In this document: in pieces, positions 47,139-57,946 of the stretch | Position numbering within the stretch: position 1 is the first letter of the stretch | Layout of the letters: each line of letters starts with the position of its first letter | DNA from: Herminiimonas arsenitoxidans | GTDB taxonomy: Bacteria > Pseudomonadota > Gammaproteobacteria > Burkholderiales > Burkholderiaceae_D | Direction: 5' to 3' | Assembly (NCBI RefSeq): GCF_900130075.1 | Contig: NZ_LT671418.1 | Location: 1,984,001 to 2,048,000, forward strand | DNA: 64,000 nucleotides | Translations under genes and position numbers: made by a program | The notes under the pieces: model-generated | The model's database searches: none | Told to the model about the DNA's origin: nothing | What the model saw: only the letters and a program-made list of their open reading frames with translations

Positions 47139-47498
47139 CTATTTTTTCAATCCGGCGAACTTATTCTTTTCATCGACAAAGACAATCTTCGGCACATAAG
47201 TCTTGGCGTCTTCGTCTGTCATAGAGCCGTAGGTGCAAATAATCAGCAGATCGCCCAGCTGCGCGCAGCGCGCAGCAGCACCATTGAGCGAGATTTCGCC
47301 GCTACCCTTGGCGCCTTTGATGGCGTAGGTGGAGAAGCGCTTACCGTTATTAATGTTGTACAGCTCAATCTTTTCGCCGACAAGGATGTCGGCTGCCGTC
47401 AGCAAGTCTTCGTCAATCCCGCACGAGCCTTCGTAATGAAGGTCAGCCTGAGTCACCGTTACACGGTGGATTTTTGACCTGAGCATGACACGTTGCAT
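47139..47498 (-). CDS. panD: Aspartate 1-decarboxylase proenzyme
   Basis: A 119-residue pyruvoyl enzyme that makes beta-alanine for pantothenate and CoA. The self-cleavage site is Gly24-Ser25 in YEGSCGID; Ser25 becomes the pyruvoyl group. [20 protein letters not shown] is the usual start and [13 protein letters not shown] and the [10 protein letters not shown] block follow. Single gene, about 120 bp upstream of pntA. Confidence 0.96.
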   Translation of the reverse strand: MQRVMLRSKIHRVTVTQADLHYEGSCGIDEDLLTAADILVGEKIELYNINNGKRFSTYAIKGAKGSGEISLNGAAARCAQLGDLLIICTYGSMTDEDAKTYVPKIVFVDEKNKFAGLKK

Positions 47499-47862
47499 TT
47501 TTTATTCCGTTTCGTTACTTAAAACATCACCTCAACGCCAAAGCCCGGCGAAGGCAATCAATTAATTATGTGGTTCCTGGCCCTGCGCTTCCACTTATGT
47601 GAGGCAGTAAACCATACATTCCTGCAGCGGGATCCGCTCAGCAGCAGGGTAATTGCCCGGGTCGGGCTAACGCCTGCTAACTTCCGTAGGGGTTTTACAA
47701 GGAAGCGAATTGATAAGCATAAAGCCAAATGCCCACCATGGCAAAGATAAAGATGAGCAATCTTGACCTGACTCATTTTATTACAATATTTCCTGTGGAG
47801 GAAACATTGCCAGCAACCTTCTCTGGCGCACGCTAGAATAGCGGGTTATTCCGAGAGACCAT
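47499..47862. other. Structured intergenic region, possible RNA (47586-47707)
   Basis: No protein-like frame. CGCTTCC (47586-47592) and GGAAGCG (47701-47707) could close a 122-base RNA. Inside are AGCGG-GAT-CCGCT nested in CCTGC...GCAGG, and GCCCG-GGT-CGGGC. GTAAACC and GGTTTTAC are nearly complementary too. I compared it by eye with 6S, 4.5S, RNase P, tmRNA and the common riboswitches and found no match. Either strand could be transcribed. Confidence 0.4.
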
Positions 47863-48351
47863 ATGCCTGATATCTGGAAACCATCTGTTACTGTTGCGGC
47901 CATCATTGAACGTGATGGGTACTTCCTGCTGGTAGAAGAAGAGACCAGTGAAGGAATTCGCTTTAATCAACCTGCCGGTCACCTGGACCCGCATGAATCG
48001 CTGGAAGAAGCAGTGGTTCGGGAGACCTTGGAAGAAACCGCACACGATTTCACGCCTACCGCGCTGGTTGGCATGTATATGTCGCGTTACGTTTCTGCCC
48101 GCACTGGCCACGATGTCACATATCTAAGTTTCAGTTTTTGTGGCGAAGTCGGTGCCAAACACGATCAACCGCTGGATGTCGGCATTTTGCGCGCCGTCTG
48201 GATGAACTACGACGAATTGGTCGCGTGCCAAGACAAACATCGCAGCCCTTCCGTATTGGCGCGTGTGGACGACTACCTAGCCGGGAAACGCGCACCACTG
48301 TCGCTGCTACAAACGGATCCGTCCGTCTATGAGGTAATTAGTAATGGCTAA
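47863..48351 (+). CDS. nudJ: NUDIX hydrolase, NudJ-like
   Basis: A 162-residue NUDIX pyrophosphatase. The NUDIX box [22 protein letters not shown] (residues 39-60; G-x5-E-x7-R-E-x2-E-E) is intact. The family member NudJ removes phosphate from HMP pyrophosphate and nucleotide substrates. It overlaps the mnmA start by 8 bases; this pairing is conserved in proteobacteria, so the two are translated together. Confidence 0.88.
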   Translation: MPDIWKPSVTVAAIIERDGYFLLVEEETSEGIRFNQPAGHLDPHESLEEAVVRETLEETAHDFTPTALVGMYMSRYVSARTGHDVTYLSFSFCGEVGAKHDQPLDVGILRAVWMNYDELVACQDKHRSPSVLARVDDYLAGKRAPLSLLQTDPSVYEVISNG

Positions 48352-49462
48352 AAAACGTGTCGTCATCGGCATGTCCGGCGGCGTCGACTCGTCAGTTTCA
48401 GCATGGCTGTTGAAAGAACAAGGTTACGAAGTGATCGGCCTGTTCATGAAGAACTGGGAAGATGACGACGATTCCGAATACTGCTCGACACGGCAAGACT
48501 GGATAGATGCGGCTAGCGTAGCTGACGTTGTTGGCGTCGACATCGAAGCTGTCAATTTCGCATCTGAATATAAAGACCGCGTCTTCGCCGAATTCCTGCG
48601 CGAATACCAAGCTGGTCGCACACCAAATCCGGATGTGCTGTGCAACGCCGAAATCAAATTCAAGGCATTCCTCGATCACGCTATGCTGCTCGGCGCCGAC
48701 ATGATCGCCACCGGCCACTATGCGCGCGTGCGCGAAGTCACATCGGGACCGAACGCCGGCCAAACACAGTTATTAAAAGCAGTTGATGCCAGCAAGGATC
48801 AAAGCTACTTCCTGCACAGACTGAATCAAGCGCAATTGTCGAAAACATTATTCCCGCTCGGCGAAATCCACAAAACGGAAGTACGCAAGATCGCAGAACA
48901 ATTGAAATTGCCAAATGCGACGAAGAAAGACTCCACCGGCATCTGCTTCATCGGTGAACGTCCTTTCCGTGAATTTTTGAATCGCTACTTATCTTATCAA
49001 CCAGGCCCAATGAAAACACCGGACGGTGTCATCGTTGGTGAACACGTAGGTTTGAGCTTCTACACATTAGGTCAACGCAAAGGCATAGGTCTGGGCGGCA
49101 TGAAAGCGCACAAGAACCTCGATGGCAACAGCGAGCCTTGGTACGTCGCGCGCAAAGATGTCGCGACCAATACTTTATATATCGTGCAAGGGCACGATCA
49201 TCCGTGGCTACTATCGTCTGAATTAAGTGCAGGACAAATGAGTTGGGTCGCAGGCAGTCCGCCTAGTGAAGAACTGGTTTCGGCTAAAACGCGCTATCGA
49301 CAAGCTGACGTTGCCTGTTCTCAGCACGCGAACTCAGACAGTTTTTCGCTCGCCTTCGCCACCCCGCAATGGGCTGTGACGCCAGGACAATCTGCAGTTC
49401 TTTATCAAGGCGATGTTTGTCTTGGCGGCGGGATTATCAATACATCGACTACGCCAAGCTAA
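48344..49462 (+). CDS. mnmA: tRNA-specific 2-thiouridylase MnmA
   Basis: A 372-residue enzyme that puts sulfur on U34 of Lys, Glu and Gln tRNAs. The ATP PP-loop is [13 protein letters not shown] (residues 10-22). The catalytic Cys pair lies in [12 protein letters not shown] and [13 protein letters not shown]. The GMTPxxHR-type segment near the C-terminus is less clear. It overlaps the NUDIX gene by 8 bases. Confidence 0.95.
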   Translation: MAKKRVVIGMSGGVDSSVSAWLLKEQGYEVIGLFMKNWEDDDDSEYCSTRQDWIDAASVADVVGVDIEAVNFASEYKDRVFAEFLREYQAGRTPNPDVLCNAEIKFKAFLDHAMLLGADMIATGHYARVREVTSGPNAGQTQLLKAVDASKDQSYFLHRLNQAQLSKTLFPLGEIHKTEVRKIAEQLKLPNATKKDSTGICFIGERPFREFLNRYLSYQPGPMKTPDGVIVGEHVGLSFYTLGQRKGIGLGGMKAHKNLDGNSEPWYVARKDVATNTLYIVQGHDHPWLLSSELSAGQMSWVAGSPPSEELVSAKTRYRQADVACSQHANSDSFSLAFATPQWAVTPGQSAVLYQGDVCLGGGIINTSTTPS

Positions 49463-49595
49463 CTGTCGTCGGCAATACGAACTTATTTAGCCGAGCGCAT
49501 ATCTCATCGGCTAGTTATCAGAAAATTTCCACTCCACGTTGTACACTGTCCCGCGATTCCCCTGCCTCTCGGCAGGGATCTTGTCTGGAGAAACA

Positions 49596-51224
49596 ATGCG
49601 CGTGTTCCCTACCCGTTATCTGGCATTTATTATTGTCGGATTTATCTTCGCACTTTCCCTGATGCTCGCGCTGCTGTTCAATGGCAGCTGGTGGTTGGTC
49701 GTATTATCTGGCGCACTGACTGCAGTCGGCATTTCCGATGTACTGCAAACCAAACGTTCAGTACTACGCAACTATCCCATCCTTGCGCATTTCCGCTACA
49801 TGTTTGAATCGGTACGCCCGGAGATCCGTCAGTATTTTCTCGAAGATGACGCCGAAGCAAATCCGTTCTCACGCAATCAACGCTCCCTGGTGTATCAACG
49901 CGCCAAGCAAGCGATCGATAAACGTCCATTCGGTACACAGATGGATGTCTATCAAAGCGACTATGAATGGATCAATCACTCCATCGTGCCAGCGAAAGTG
50001 GGTTCGCACGACTTTCGCATTACGGTTGGCGCCGACCGCGCGCAACCGTATTCAGCCAGCATATTCAATATTTCTGCAATGAGTTTTGGCGCACTGTCCG
50101 CTAATGCGATACGCGCCTTGAATCAAGGCGCACAAAAAGGCGGCTTCATGCACGACACTGGCGAAGGCAGCATTAGTCGCTATCACCGCCCGGACGATGC
50201 GAGTGAAGCCGGCGGCGATTTGGTATGGGAGATAGGTTCCGGTTATTTCGGCTGTCGTAACAATGACGGCAGTTTTTCACCAGAAAAATTTGCGATCAAC
50301 GCCAACCTACCGCAAGTCAAAATGATAGAGGTCAAACTGTCGCAAGGCGCCAAGCCTGGTCACGGTGGCGTTCTACCTGGCGCCAAAGTATCGATTGAAA
50401 TTGCAACCGCACGCGGCGTGCCGCAAGGTGTTGATTGCATTTCACCGTCGTCGCATTCCGCATTCGATACACCCATAGGCTTGCTGCACTTTATTGAGCA
50501 GTTGCGCAATCTGTCTGGTGGCAAACCCACCGGCTTTAAATTAGCAGTCGGTCATCCATGGGAATTTTTCGGCATCGTCAAAGCCATGCTGCAAACCGGC
50601 ATTACGCCCGACTTTATCGTGATTGATGGCGGCGAAGGCGGCACCGGCGCAGCGCCAGTTGAATTCACGGATCATGTCGGCGTACCTTTGCAAGAAGCAC
50701 TGCTACTGGCGCACAACACATTGGTCGGTGCCAAGCTGCGCGACAAAGTGAAGATAGGCGCATCCGGCAAGATCGTGACCGCATTCGATATCGTACGTAC
50801 GCTCGCGCTTGGTGCGGACTGGTGTAATTCGGCACGCGGCTTCATGTTTGCACTCGGCTGCATACAATCACAAAGCTGCCACACCGATCGCTGCCCGACC
50901 GGCATTGCAACGCAAGACGCCTTACGTCAACGCGCACTCGTCGTTCCCGATAAAGCCGAACGCGTCGCCAACTTCCACCGGAACACACTGAAAGCACTCG
51001 CTGAATTAATTGCCGCAGCCGGTTTACAACATCCATCTGAACTGAAGCCGCATCATCTGGTGCGACGCGTATCGGCCAATCAAGTCAAACTCGCATCCGC
51101 ACTGTTACCCTATCTTGAGGTTGGCCAATTACTGACTGAGGCCAACCCAGGCAGCGACTTACCTGAAGTATTTGGTAAATACTGGCCCATTTCGCAGGCA
51201 GAGTCATTTCACCCGATACACTGA
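49596..51224 (+). CDS. Membrane-anchored FMN-binding glutamate-synthase-family protein
   Basis: A 542-residue protein. Two hydrophobic segments lie at residues about 8-28 and 30-45; the rest is the glutamate synthase central/FMN TIM barrel. MSFGALSANAIRALNQGA, VIDGGEGGTGAAPVEFTDHVG and the Cys-rich QSQSCHTDRCPTGIATQD (a 3Fe-4S-type cluster) are seen. It lacks the amidotransferase domain of GltB. The ATG at 49596 has GGAGAAAC upstream and is the usual family start. It is a common but poorly understood protein in beta- and gammaproteobacteria; it is not a complete glutamate synthase. Confidence 0.85.
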   Translation: MRVFPTRYLAFIIVGFIFALSLMLALLFNGSWWLVVLSGALTAVGISDVLQTKRSVLRNYPILAHFRYMFESVRPEIRQYFLEDDAEANPFSRNQRSLVYQRAKQAIDKRPFGTQMDVYQSDYEWINHSIVPAKVGSHDFRITVGADRAQPYSASIFNISAMSFGALSANAIRALNQGAQKGGFMHDTGEGSISRYHRPDDASEAGGDLVWEIGSGYFGCRNNDGSFSPEKFAINANLPQVKMIEVKLSQGAKPGHGGVLPGAKVSIEIATARGVPQGVDCISPSSHSAFDTPIGLLHFIEQLRNLSGGKPTGFKLAVGHPWEFFGIVKAMLQTGITPDFIVIDGGEGGTGAAPVEFTDHVGVPLQEALLLAHNTLVGAKLRDKVKIGASGKIVTAFDIVRTLALGADWCNSARGFMFALGCIQSQSCHTDRCPTGIATQDALRQRALVVPDKAERVANFHRNTLKALAELIAAAGLQHPSELKPHHLVRRVSANQVKLASALLPYLEVGQLLTEANPGSDLPEVFGKYWPISQAESFHPIH

Positions 51225-51449
51225 CATCAGCAGCATTTACACCTCAAAAATCCGCTTTATCTGCGGCGACCATACAGTCGTCGCAGCCCTTCTTTTGTTA
51301 AGAATTCGTTTGTTTTCCCTCTCACGAATAGCCGCTTAGCAACTTTCATTGCCGTGATCACCACAGATTCGATTTATTTAGCATCTGGCCGCGCCAACCT
51401 TAGCGAAAAAACTTGCAATCTGCGGCCAAATGCCCAATAATCTAAACAC

Positions 51450-51466
51450 GAATTGTTCTCATTTAC
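51450..51466 (+). promoter_or_regulatory. Fur-box-like site upstream of hemP
   Basis: AATTGTTCTCATTTA resembles half of the 19-bp Fur consensus (on the other strand TAAATGAGAACAATT). It lies just before hemP, a gene usually repressed by Fur. The rest of 51225-51449 shows nothing else. Confidence 0.5.
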
Positions 51467-51481
51467 ATGAAAAGGTTGATC

Positions 51482-51679
51482 ATGGCGATCTCGGCACCAC
51501 GTGACGCACAGGAAAATGCTCCTCCTGCTCCACGTAATAACGCTGCAATGGAACAGCCAATAACACGCATCAATAGTCGTGATTTGTTTCGACAAATGCG
51601 CGAAGTTGAAATTGCACATGAAGGACGGATTTACCGCCTTCGTTTAACGCAGTTGAATAAATTGATTTTGACAGCATAA
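51482..51679 (+). CDS. hemP: Hemin uptake protein HemP
   Basis: A 65-residue protein ending with the HemP signature, REVEIAHEGRIYRLRLTQLNKLILTA. The N-terminal half is Pro/Ala-rich and disordered. The ATG at 51482 has AAAAGG upstream; an ATG five codons earlier is possible. HemP proteins support heme-receptor expression in other betaproteobacteria. It is followed by bfd, tonB and exbBD. Confidence 0.88.
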   Translation: MAISAPRDAQENAPPAPRNNAAMEQPITRINSRDLFRQMREVEIAHEGRIYRLRLTQLNKLILTA

Positions 51680-51758
51680 CTAGCATCATCGATTCGCAAC
51701 TGAGCCAGCCCGTGCCAGACTGCACTAGCCAGCCAAACCAACCCAAAAGGAGAGTTTG

Positions 51759-52079
51759 ATGGCAATCGAAAAAACGGAGCAAGTATTACAAGAACCGAAC
51801 GCAGCGCCGGCTCAACCAGAGTTATTAGTTTCAGCCGTGTTGCACTTGATGTCGCATTACACCGCGAATAATCAGGAAAGCAGTTCGTGCATCAAGCTGG
51901 CCTCAGTCATTGAGCGACACTTGAAAGCACTGGCCGATCTGCCCGATCTGGCACCAGTGTTACGCGCGACATGCCAGCAGTTATCGGAACAATGGGCGAT
52001 GGTGGTTGAACGGGCAATGCCGCAACCGGAGAAATTTAAGTTGTTTACGCGCCTCGTTACTGGAGCACGCGTTAATTGA
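51759..52079 (+). CDS. Protein of unknown function in the hemP-bfd-tonB locus
   Basis: A 106-residue protein, not recognised. It has a good ribosome site (AAAAGGAGA). It is largely helical, with LVSAVLHLMSHYTANNQ, an SSSCIKLASVIERHLKAL helix and a C-terminal FKLFTRLVTGARVN. No signal peptide or membrane segment. It lies between hemP and bfd on the same strand, so a role in iron or heme handling is a reasonable guess. Confidence 0.7.
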   Translation: MAIEKTEQVLQEPNAAPAQPELLVSAVLHLMSHYTANNQESSSCIKLASVIERHLKALADLPDLAPVLRATCQQLSEQWAMVVERAMPQPEKFKLFTRLVTGARVN

Positions 52080-52181
52080 TGTAAAGCCGCGAAGTTCAAC
52101 CAGACCAGCGGCATTTTGAACCTTAGACATACTGGCATTTTTTGTGATTGTTAACTACAAAGAAAGTGGCAAGAGGCATCG

Positions 52182-52397
52182 ATGATTGTTTGTGTTTGCA
52201 GCAATGTTTCCGAACGAAAAATCCGTCAAGCAGTTGATAACGGTACAACGTCGATGACGCAATTGCGTAATGAATTGGAAGTTGGCACTTGCTGCGGCAA
52301 GTGCCACTCCTGTGCCAAACGTGTTCTGCGCGAATGCCTTGCAGACGCTCGCCCATCTCAATCTATAATGTTTCACCCTAACGCATTGGCCGCATAA
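52182..52397 (+). CDS. bfd: Bacterioferritin-associated ferredoxin
   Basis: A 71-residue [2Fe-2S] protein. Cys 4, 6, 38 and 41 (VCVCSNV, TCCGKC) match the ligands of E. coli Bfd. It gives electrons to bacterioferritin to release stored iron. Bfr itself is encoded 2 kb downstream, after the tonB cluster. Confidence 0.93.
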   Translation: MIVCVCSNVSERKIRQAVDNGTTSMTQLRNELEVGTCCGKCHSCAKRVLRECLADARPSQSIMFHPNALAA

Positions 52398-52408
52398 GCA
52401 ATTTCTTT

Positions 52409-53095
52409 ATGAACGCAACAACCACCCAGTCGTCAGCACCGCTTTTACCGCCTCTCTTATCACAGCAACTCAGACGATTCGGGCCTCTCATCGCAATCAT
52501 TGCGATCCATATCGCTTTGTTTTATGCATTGCGTAGCGGCCTGGTACACCAGGTCGCTAAAGTATTGCCGCGTGAAATTTTCGCCAACTTCATCACCGAA
52601 CAACCAGCACCGCAGCCCAAGCCGCAACCAGCTGAACCAAAAACTGTTCCGGTCGTGAAGAAACAAGAGACGCGTCCAACGCCACGCCCAGTTGTGACCG
52701 AAGCGCCATCACCACAAGCTATTACTGAAACCGCAGCGCCTACACCGCAATCGAATGAACCGCCATCACCTCCGGCGCCTGCCGCTCCGTCCGCGCCATC
52801 GGTTCCTGCCACACCAAAATTGATTTCGGGCGTTTCTTACATCAATGCGCCGCGCCCGGTTTATCCGCCGCTCGATGCACGCATGGGTAATGAAGGCACC
52901 GTCACTTTGCGCGTACTGATCAATGAAAAAGGTCGCGCCGAAAAAGTAGAAGTACAGAAGTCTTCAGGCTCATTGCGCATGGACGATGCAGCACGGGATG
53001 CCGTGATGCGCGCATTATTCAAGCCTTATTTGGAAGACGGGAGACCAGCTCCTGCCTACGCAATCGTACCAATTAATTTCACGCTAAATAGATAA
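52409..53095 (+). CDS. tonB: TonB energy transducer
   Basis: A 228-residue protein. One N-terminal membrane helix (about residues 23-43), a long Pro-rich spacer (PQPKPQPAEPKTVP on to PPAPAAPSAPSVP) and a C-terminal TonB domain (PRPVYPPLDARMGNEGTVTLRVLI ... VPINFTLNR). It passes energy to outer-membrane receptors for iron complexes. It starts an operon with exbB and exbD. No TonB-dependent receptor gene is in the window. Confidence 0.93.
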   Translation: MNATTTQSSAPLLPPLLSQQLRRFGPLIAIIAIHIALFYALRSGLVHQVAKVLPREIFANFITEQPAPQPKPQPAEPKTVPVVKKQETRPTPRPVVTEAPSPQAITETAAPTPQSNEPPSPPAPAAPSAPSVPATPKLISGVSYINAPRPVYPPLDARMGNEGTVTLRVLINEKGRAEKVEVQKSSGSLRMDDAARDAVMRALFKPYLEDGRPAPAYAIVPINFTLNR

Positions 53096-53109
53096 AAGAA
53101 GGAATCATC

Positions 53110-53838
53110 ATGGAAGTCAGTCCGTACGGTTTAGAGAGTTTGTGGGCGCAAGGTGACTTTGTCACCAAAGGCGTGGCAGTGTTACTGGTCGCAATGTCGA
53201 TTGCGTCGTGGTACGTCATTGTTACCAAGGCACTGCAACTTTTCCAATATCGCAACTCCGCAAGCGCAGCAGGACATGAGTTCTGGGATGCAACCGATTT
53301 GAAATCAGGCATGGCAACTCTCGGCACTGGCAATCCGTTTGCCGCGATTGCAGAAGCTGGTGTCACCGCCATGGAACATCACGAAGCGCACAAAGGTCAC
53401 CTGCACGACGAACTGTCGGTCAGCGACTGGATCACGCTGTCACTGCGTCAAGCCATCGACGAAACACAATCACGTCTGCAAACCGGCATGGCCGTTTTAG
53501 CGTCAGTCGGCTCGACCGCACCGTTCGTCGGTCTGTTCGGTACCGTCTGGGGCATCTATCACGCACTGGTTGCGATTGGTACGTCTGGCCAAGCAAGTAT
53601 CGATAAAGTTGCCGGCCCAGTCGGTGAAGCACTGATCATGACCGCGCTCGGTCTGGCAGTCGCAATTCCTGCAACCTTCGGTTACAACGCACTGGTACGC
53701 GGCAACAAATCAGTCATCGCAAAAATGAATAAATTCGGCTTCGATTTGCACGCATTGTTCGTGACCGGTGCGCGTGCCAAAGATGCCGGCAGCAATGCTA
53801 GCGGCTCCAAACTGGTTGCTGTCGTCGGAGGTAAATGA
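53110..53838 (+). CDS. exbB: Biopolymer transport protein ExbB
   Basis: A 242-residue MotA/TolQ/ExbB-family protein with three membrane helices (about 20-40, 130-160, 175-195). The family block VGSTAPFVGLFGTVWGIYHAL and the GPVGEALIMTALGLAVAIPA helix are present. It forms the proton channel with ExbD. Its stop overlaps the exbD start region. Confidence 0.95.
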   Translation: MEVSPYGLESLWAQGDFVTKGVAVLLVAMSIASWYVIVTKALQLFQYRNSASAAGHEFWDATDLKSGMATLGTGNPFAAIAEAGVTAMEHHEAHKGHLHDELSVSDWITLSLRQAIDETQSRLQTGMAVLASVGSTAPFVGLFGTVWGIYHALVAIGTSGQASIDKVAGPVGEALIMTALGLAVAIPATFGYNALVRGNKSVIAKMNKFGFDLHALFVTGARAKDAGSNASGSKLVAVVGGK

Positions 53839-54248
53839 TGGCCATGGGTTCCTTGTCGGACGACGACGACTTTAATCCGGAGATCAACACCACGCCACTA
53901 GTCGACGTAATGCTGGTGTTGCTGATCATCTTCATCATGACCATCCCTGTGATGAATCATGCAGTGAAGCTCGATCTGCCACACGCTGCCAACCAGCCTA
54001 ACGACGTCAAGCCGGAAACGATTAATGTATCGATCGATGCCGCAGGACAGGTTTACTGGAACAATGTGGAACTGGATCAAACAGAAATGCTGTCGCGCAT
54101 TGCTGATGCATCGAAAGTGACACCACAACCAGAATTGCATCTGCGCGCAGATCGTCTCACACCGTATGAAAAAGTGGCACAAGTCATGGCTGCAGCACAG
54201 TCCGGTGGTTTGACAAAAATGGGCTTTGTGACCGAAGCACCGAAGTAA
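53838..54248 (+). CDS. exbD: Biopolymer transport protein ExbD
   Basis: A 136-residue single-span protein. NPEINTTPLVDVMLVLLIIFIMT holds the proton-path Asp in the membrane segment; the rest is periplasmic. GGAGG is 6 bp before the ATG at 53838; an adjacent ATG at 53835 is possible. A terminator follows. Confidence 0.95.
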   Translation: MAMGSLSDDDDFNPEINTTPLVDVMLVLLIIFIMTIPVMNHAVKLDLPHAANQPNDVKPETINVSIDAAGQVYWNNVELDQTEMLSRIADASKVTPQPELHLRADRLTPYEKVAQVMAAAQSGGLTKMGFVTEAPK

Positions 54249-54294
54249 TTACTCACCTGCAAGCAGACTAAAAAACTGCTCAGACAGACCTTAA

Positions 54295-54330
54295 AAAAAC
54301 GCGCTTAGCCACTCGCTACAGCGCGTTTTT
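54295..54330 (+). terminator. Intrinsic terminator after exbD
   Basis: AAAAACGCGCT and AGCGCGTTTTT form an 11-bp stem followed by ATTT. The rest of 54249-54557 carries the bfr promoter region and shows no gene. Confidence 0.87.
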
Positions 54331-54557
54331 ATTTGCCTGATCGCACTCACCCTCGCATAGCACCACTTCCCGCAAACCCACGCCCAGCTTCACTTTCGCA
54401 ATCGAAACACGAATGATTCCAGTTAGCAAAATGAAGGCAAAATGATCATATTTTGTACTTCCTGGGCTATCATGTGCGTTCTTTGCTGACCGAGCACTTT
54501 GACAACAGATCGTCAGATGCCCAGCAGCCCATTTTCAACATCACTTTCGAGGCTCCC

Positions 54558-55031
54558 ATGAAAGGTGACAGCAATATCATCAAGCTGCTCAACGCGCAGC
54601 TCACCAACGAACTCACCGCAATCAATCAATACTTCCTGCATGCACGCATGTACAAGCACTGGGGTTTTGAAAAAATCGCGAAGAAAGAGTACGAAGAATC
54701 CATCGGCGAAATGAAACATGCCGACAAACTGATCGATCGCATCTTGATGCTGGATGGCCTACCGAATCTGCAAGCGTTGCATAAAATCATGATCGGTGAG
54801 AACACACCAGAAATGCTGAACTGCGATTTGAAGCTGGAAAAGCTGGCGCAAAAGACAGTGAAAGAAGGCATCGCAGCGTGTGAAGCCAGCAGCGATTATG
54901 TTTCGCGCGAACTGTTCCAGTACATTCTGGACGACACTGAAGAGCACATCGACTGGCTGGAAACGCAACTCGATTTGATCGAAAAAGTTGGTATCCAGAA
55001 TTACCTGCAAACACAAATGGCAGGCGAATAA
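54558..55031 (+). CDS. bfr: Bacterioferritin
   Basis: A 157-residue four-helix iron-storage protein. Ferroxidase ligands are seen in NELTAINQYFLHARMY, EESIGEMKHAD and the late DDTEEHIDWLE; the Met of EMKHAD is the heme axial ligand (Met52 type). The ATG at 54558 gives the family start MKGDSNIIKLLN. A terminator follows. It pairs functionally with bfd upstream. Confidence 0.95.
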   Translation: MKGDSNIIKLLNAQLTNELTAINQYFLHARMYKHWGFEKIAKKEYEESIGEMKHADKLIDRILMLDGLPNLQALHKIMIGENTPEMLNCDLKLEKLAQKTVKEGIAACEASSDYVSRELFQYILDDTEEHIDWLETQLDLIEKVGIQNYLQTQMAGE

Positions 55032-55073
55032 ATACCGGTAGTAACGCTGCAATGCTCAACGCAATCGAGCATG

Positions 55074-55103
55074 AAAAAGGGACGCTAGCTGCGTCCCTTT
55101 TTT
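55074..55103. terminator. Bidirectional intrinsic terminator
   Basis: AAAAAGGGACGC and GCGTCCCTTTTT pair around TAGCT. It ends bfr and the convergent GST gene. Confidence 0.92.
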
Positions 55104-55119
55104 ATTTCCGAATCACCAT

Positions 55120-55728
55120 TTATTTCGGCGGTGTTTCCTTGAACGATGGGCGTTCAGATAATTTTTCCAGCAGCTTTTCCAGATTCGGATATTCGCTACG
55201 CCACGAAATTTCAGGGAAGCGGAACGACAGCCATTCCAGCACGCAACCTACTGCAACGTCTGCCAGCGTGTACTGATTGCCAGCGCAAAAAGCCGTGTCT
55301 TTCAAACCGACTGACATCGCCTTCAAGCCATCATTGACCTTCCTGGTTTGACGATCTATCCAGGCCTGGCTGCGTTGCTCAGGCGTACGCAAGGTGTGCT
55401 CCAGACGCAACAACATGGCAGCATCTGCCACACCGTCAGCGAGCGCTTCCCAGCATTTGACTTCGGCGCGCTCACGGCCATTAGGCGGGATCAATTTACC
55501 AACTGGCGTCAAAGTATCCAGATATTCGACTATCACGCGCGAATCGAACATCGCGCCGCCATCTTCCATCACCAGACATGGCACTTTGCCCAGCGGATTG
55601 GATTCTTGAATCGCGGTATCAGCACCCCACACGTTTTCAAGAACGAAATCGTAATCGATCTTTTTTTCCAACATGACAACACGTACTTTACGTACGTAAG
55701 GGCTGGTAAGGGAACCAATCAGTTTCAT
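55120..55728 (-). CDS. Glutathione S-transferase family protein
   Basis: A 202-residue GST. The N-terminal thioredoxin fold starts MKLIGSLTSPYVRKVRV, with Ser9/Pro10 at the glutathione site, and PLGKVPCLVMEDG and FDSRVIVEYLD are typical. The C-terminal helical domain has YTLADVAVGCVLEWL. It is near the YibF branch. Substrate unknown; it stands alone. Confidence 0.9.
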   Translation of the reverse strand: MKLIGSLTSPYVRKVRVVMLEKKIDYDFVLENVWGADTAIQESNPLGKVPCLVMEDGGAMFDSRVIVEYLDTLTPVGKLIPPNGRERAEVKCWEALADGVADAAMLLRLEHTLRTPEQRSQAWIDRQTRKVNDGLKAMSVGLKDTAFCAGNQYTLADVAVGCVLEWLSFRFPEISWRSEYPNLEKLLEKLSERPSFKETPPK

Positions 55729-55764
55729 AGATGCTTTACTTCAAAAATCGGAAGGCGATTATAA

Positions 55765-57294
<1,530 letters not shown>

Positions 57295-57300
57295 AAGCTG

Positions 57301-57353
57301 ATCAAGCTGCAGGCCCCATGAAAATGGGCCGCCTGCAGACTTGATTTTATTTT
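57301..57353 (+). terminator. Intrinsic terminator after purB
   Basis: ATCAAG-CT-GCAGGC and GCCTGCAG-A-CTTGAT form a long stem with an inner CCCAT/ATGGG hairpin, followed by TTTATTTT. Confidence 0.82.
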
Positions 57354-57396
57354 GCTATATTAGTCCTAACTTGAACTAAATAAGCAAAAACTACTT

Positions 57397-57921
57397 ATGC
57401 GTCGATACACGCTGACAGCCATCGCGCTGCACTGGCTCATGGCGGCACTCATCATTGCCACCTTCCTGCTGGGCCTGACCATGGTCGACATTCCCGGCCT
57501 GACTCCCACCAAGCTCAAATATTTTTCCTGGCATAAATGGCTAGGCGTCACCGTACTCGGTCTCGCCTGTCTACGCCTGTTATGGGGCATCACACATCCG
57601 GCGCCGCCGCATCCCGGCAATATGGCCGATTGGCAGAAGAAAGCCGCGCGTGTATCGCATGGCTTGATGTATCTGCTGATTTTTGCGGTACCGCTTTCCG
57701 GTTATTTTTACAGCCTGGCCGCTGGCGTACCCGTGGTCTATCTCGGCATCGTGCCACTGCCCGTCTTGATCGGACCTGATCAGGAATTAAGAGCTGTGCT
57801 CAAGCAAGTACATTACGCATGCAATGTCACATTACTCATCGTCTTTTGGCTGCACATACTGGCCGTACTGAAGCATCAATTCATAGACCGCGATCGCACG
57901 CTGCAACGCATGCTTCCGTGA
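57397..57921 (+). CDS. Cytochrome b561
   Basis: A 174-residue membrane protein with four helices. Conserved His lie in IALHWLMA, SWHKWLG and near the end VHYACN and FWLHILAV, the diheme ligand pattern of the bacterial b561 family. It is thought to pass electrons from quinol, possibly as a superoxide or quinone oxidoreductase. It is followed closely by two yceI genes, a common pairing. Confidence 0.92.
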   Translation: MRRYTLTAIALHWLMAALIIATFLLGLTMVDIPGLTPTKLKYFSWHKWLGVTVLGLACLRLLWGITHPAPPHPGNMADWQKKAARVSHGLMYLLIFAVPLSGYFYSLAAGVPVVYLGIVPLPVLIGPDQELRAVLKQVHYACNVTLLIVFWLHILAVLKHQFIDRDRTLQRMLP

Positions 57922-57946
57922 ATTCATTTTTATCGAAAGGATCACC

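Noticed and set aside
47558..47776. 72-codon minus-strand frame in the structured gap near panD
   Set aside because: It runs through GC-rich inverted repeats, and its product does not look like a folded or membrane protein.
47762..47777. Partial TTGACC palindrome (CTTGACCTGACTCA) upstream of the NUDIX gene
   Set aside because: The second half-site is broken (CTCA for GTCAA), there is no -10 at the right distance and no link with oxalate genes.
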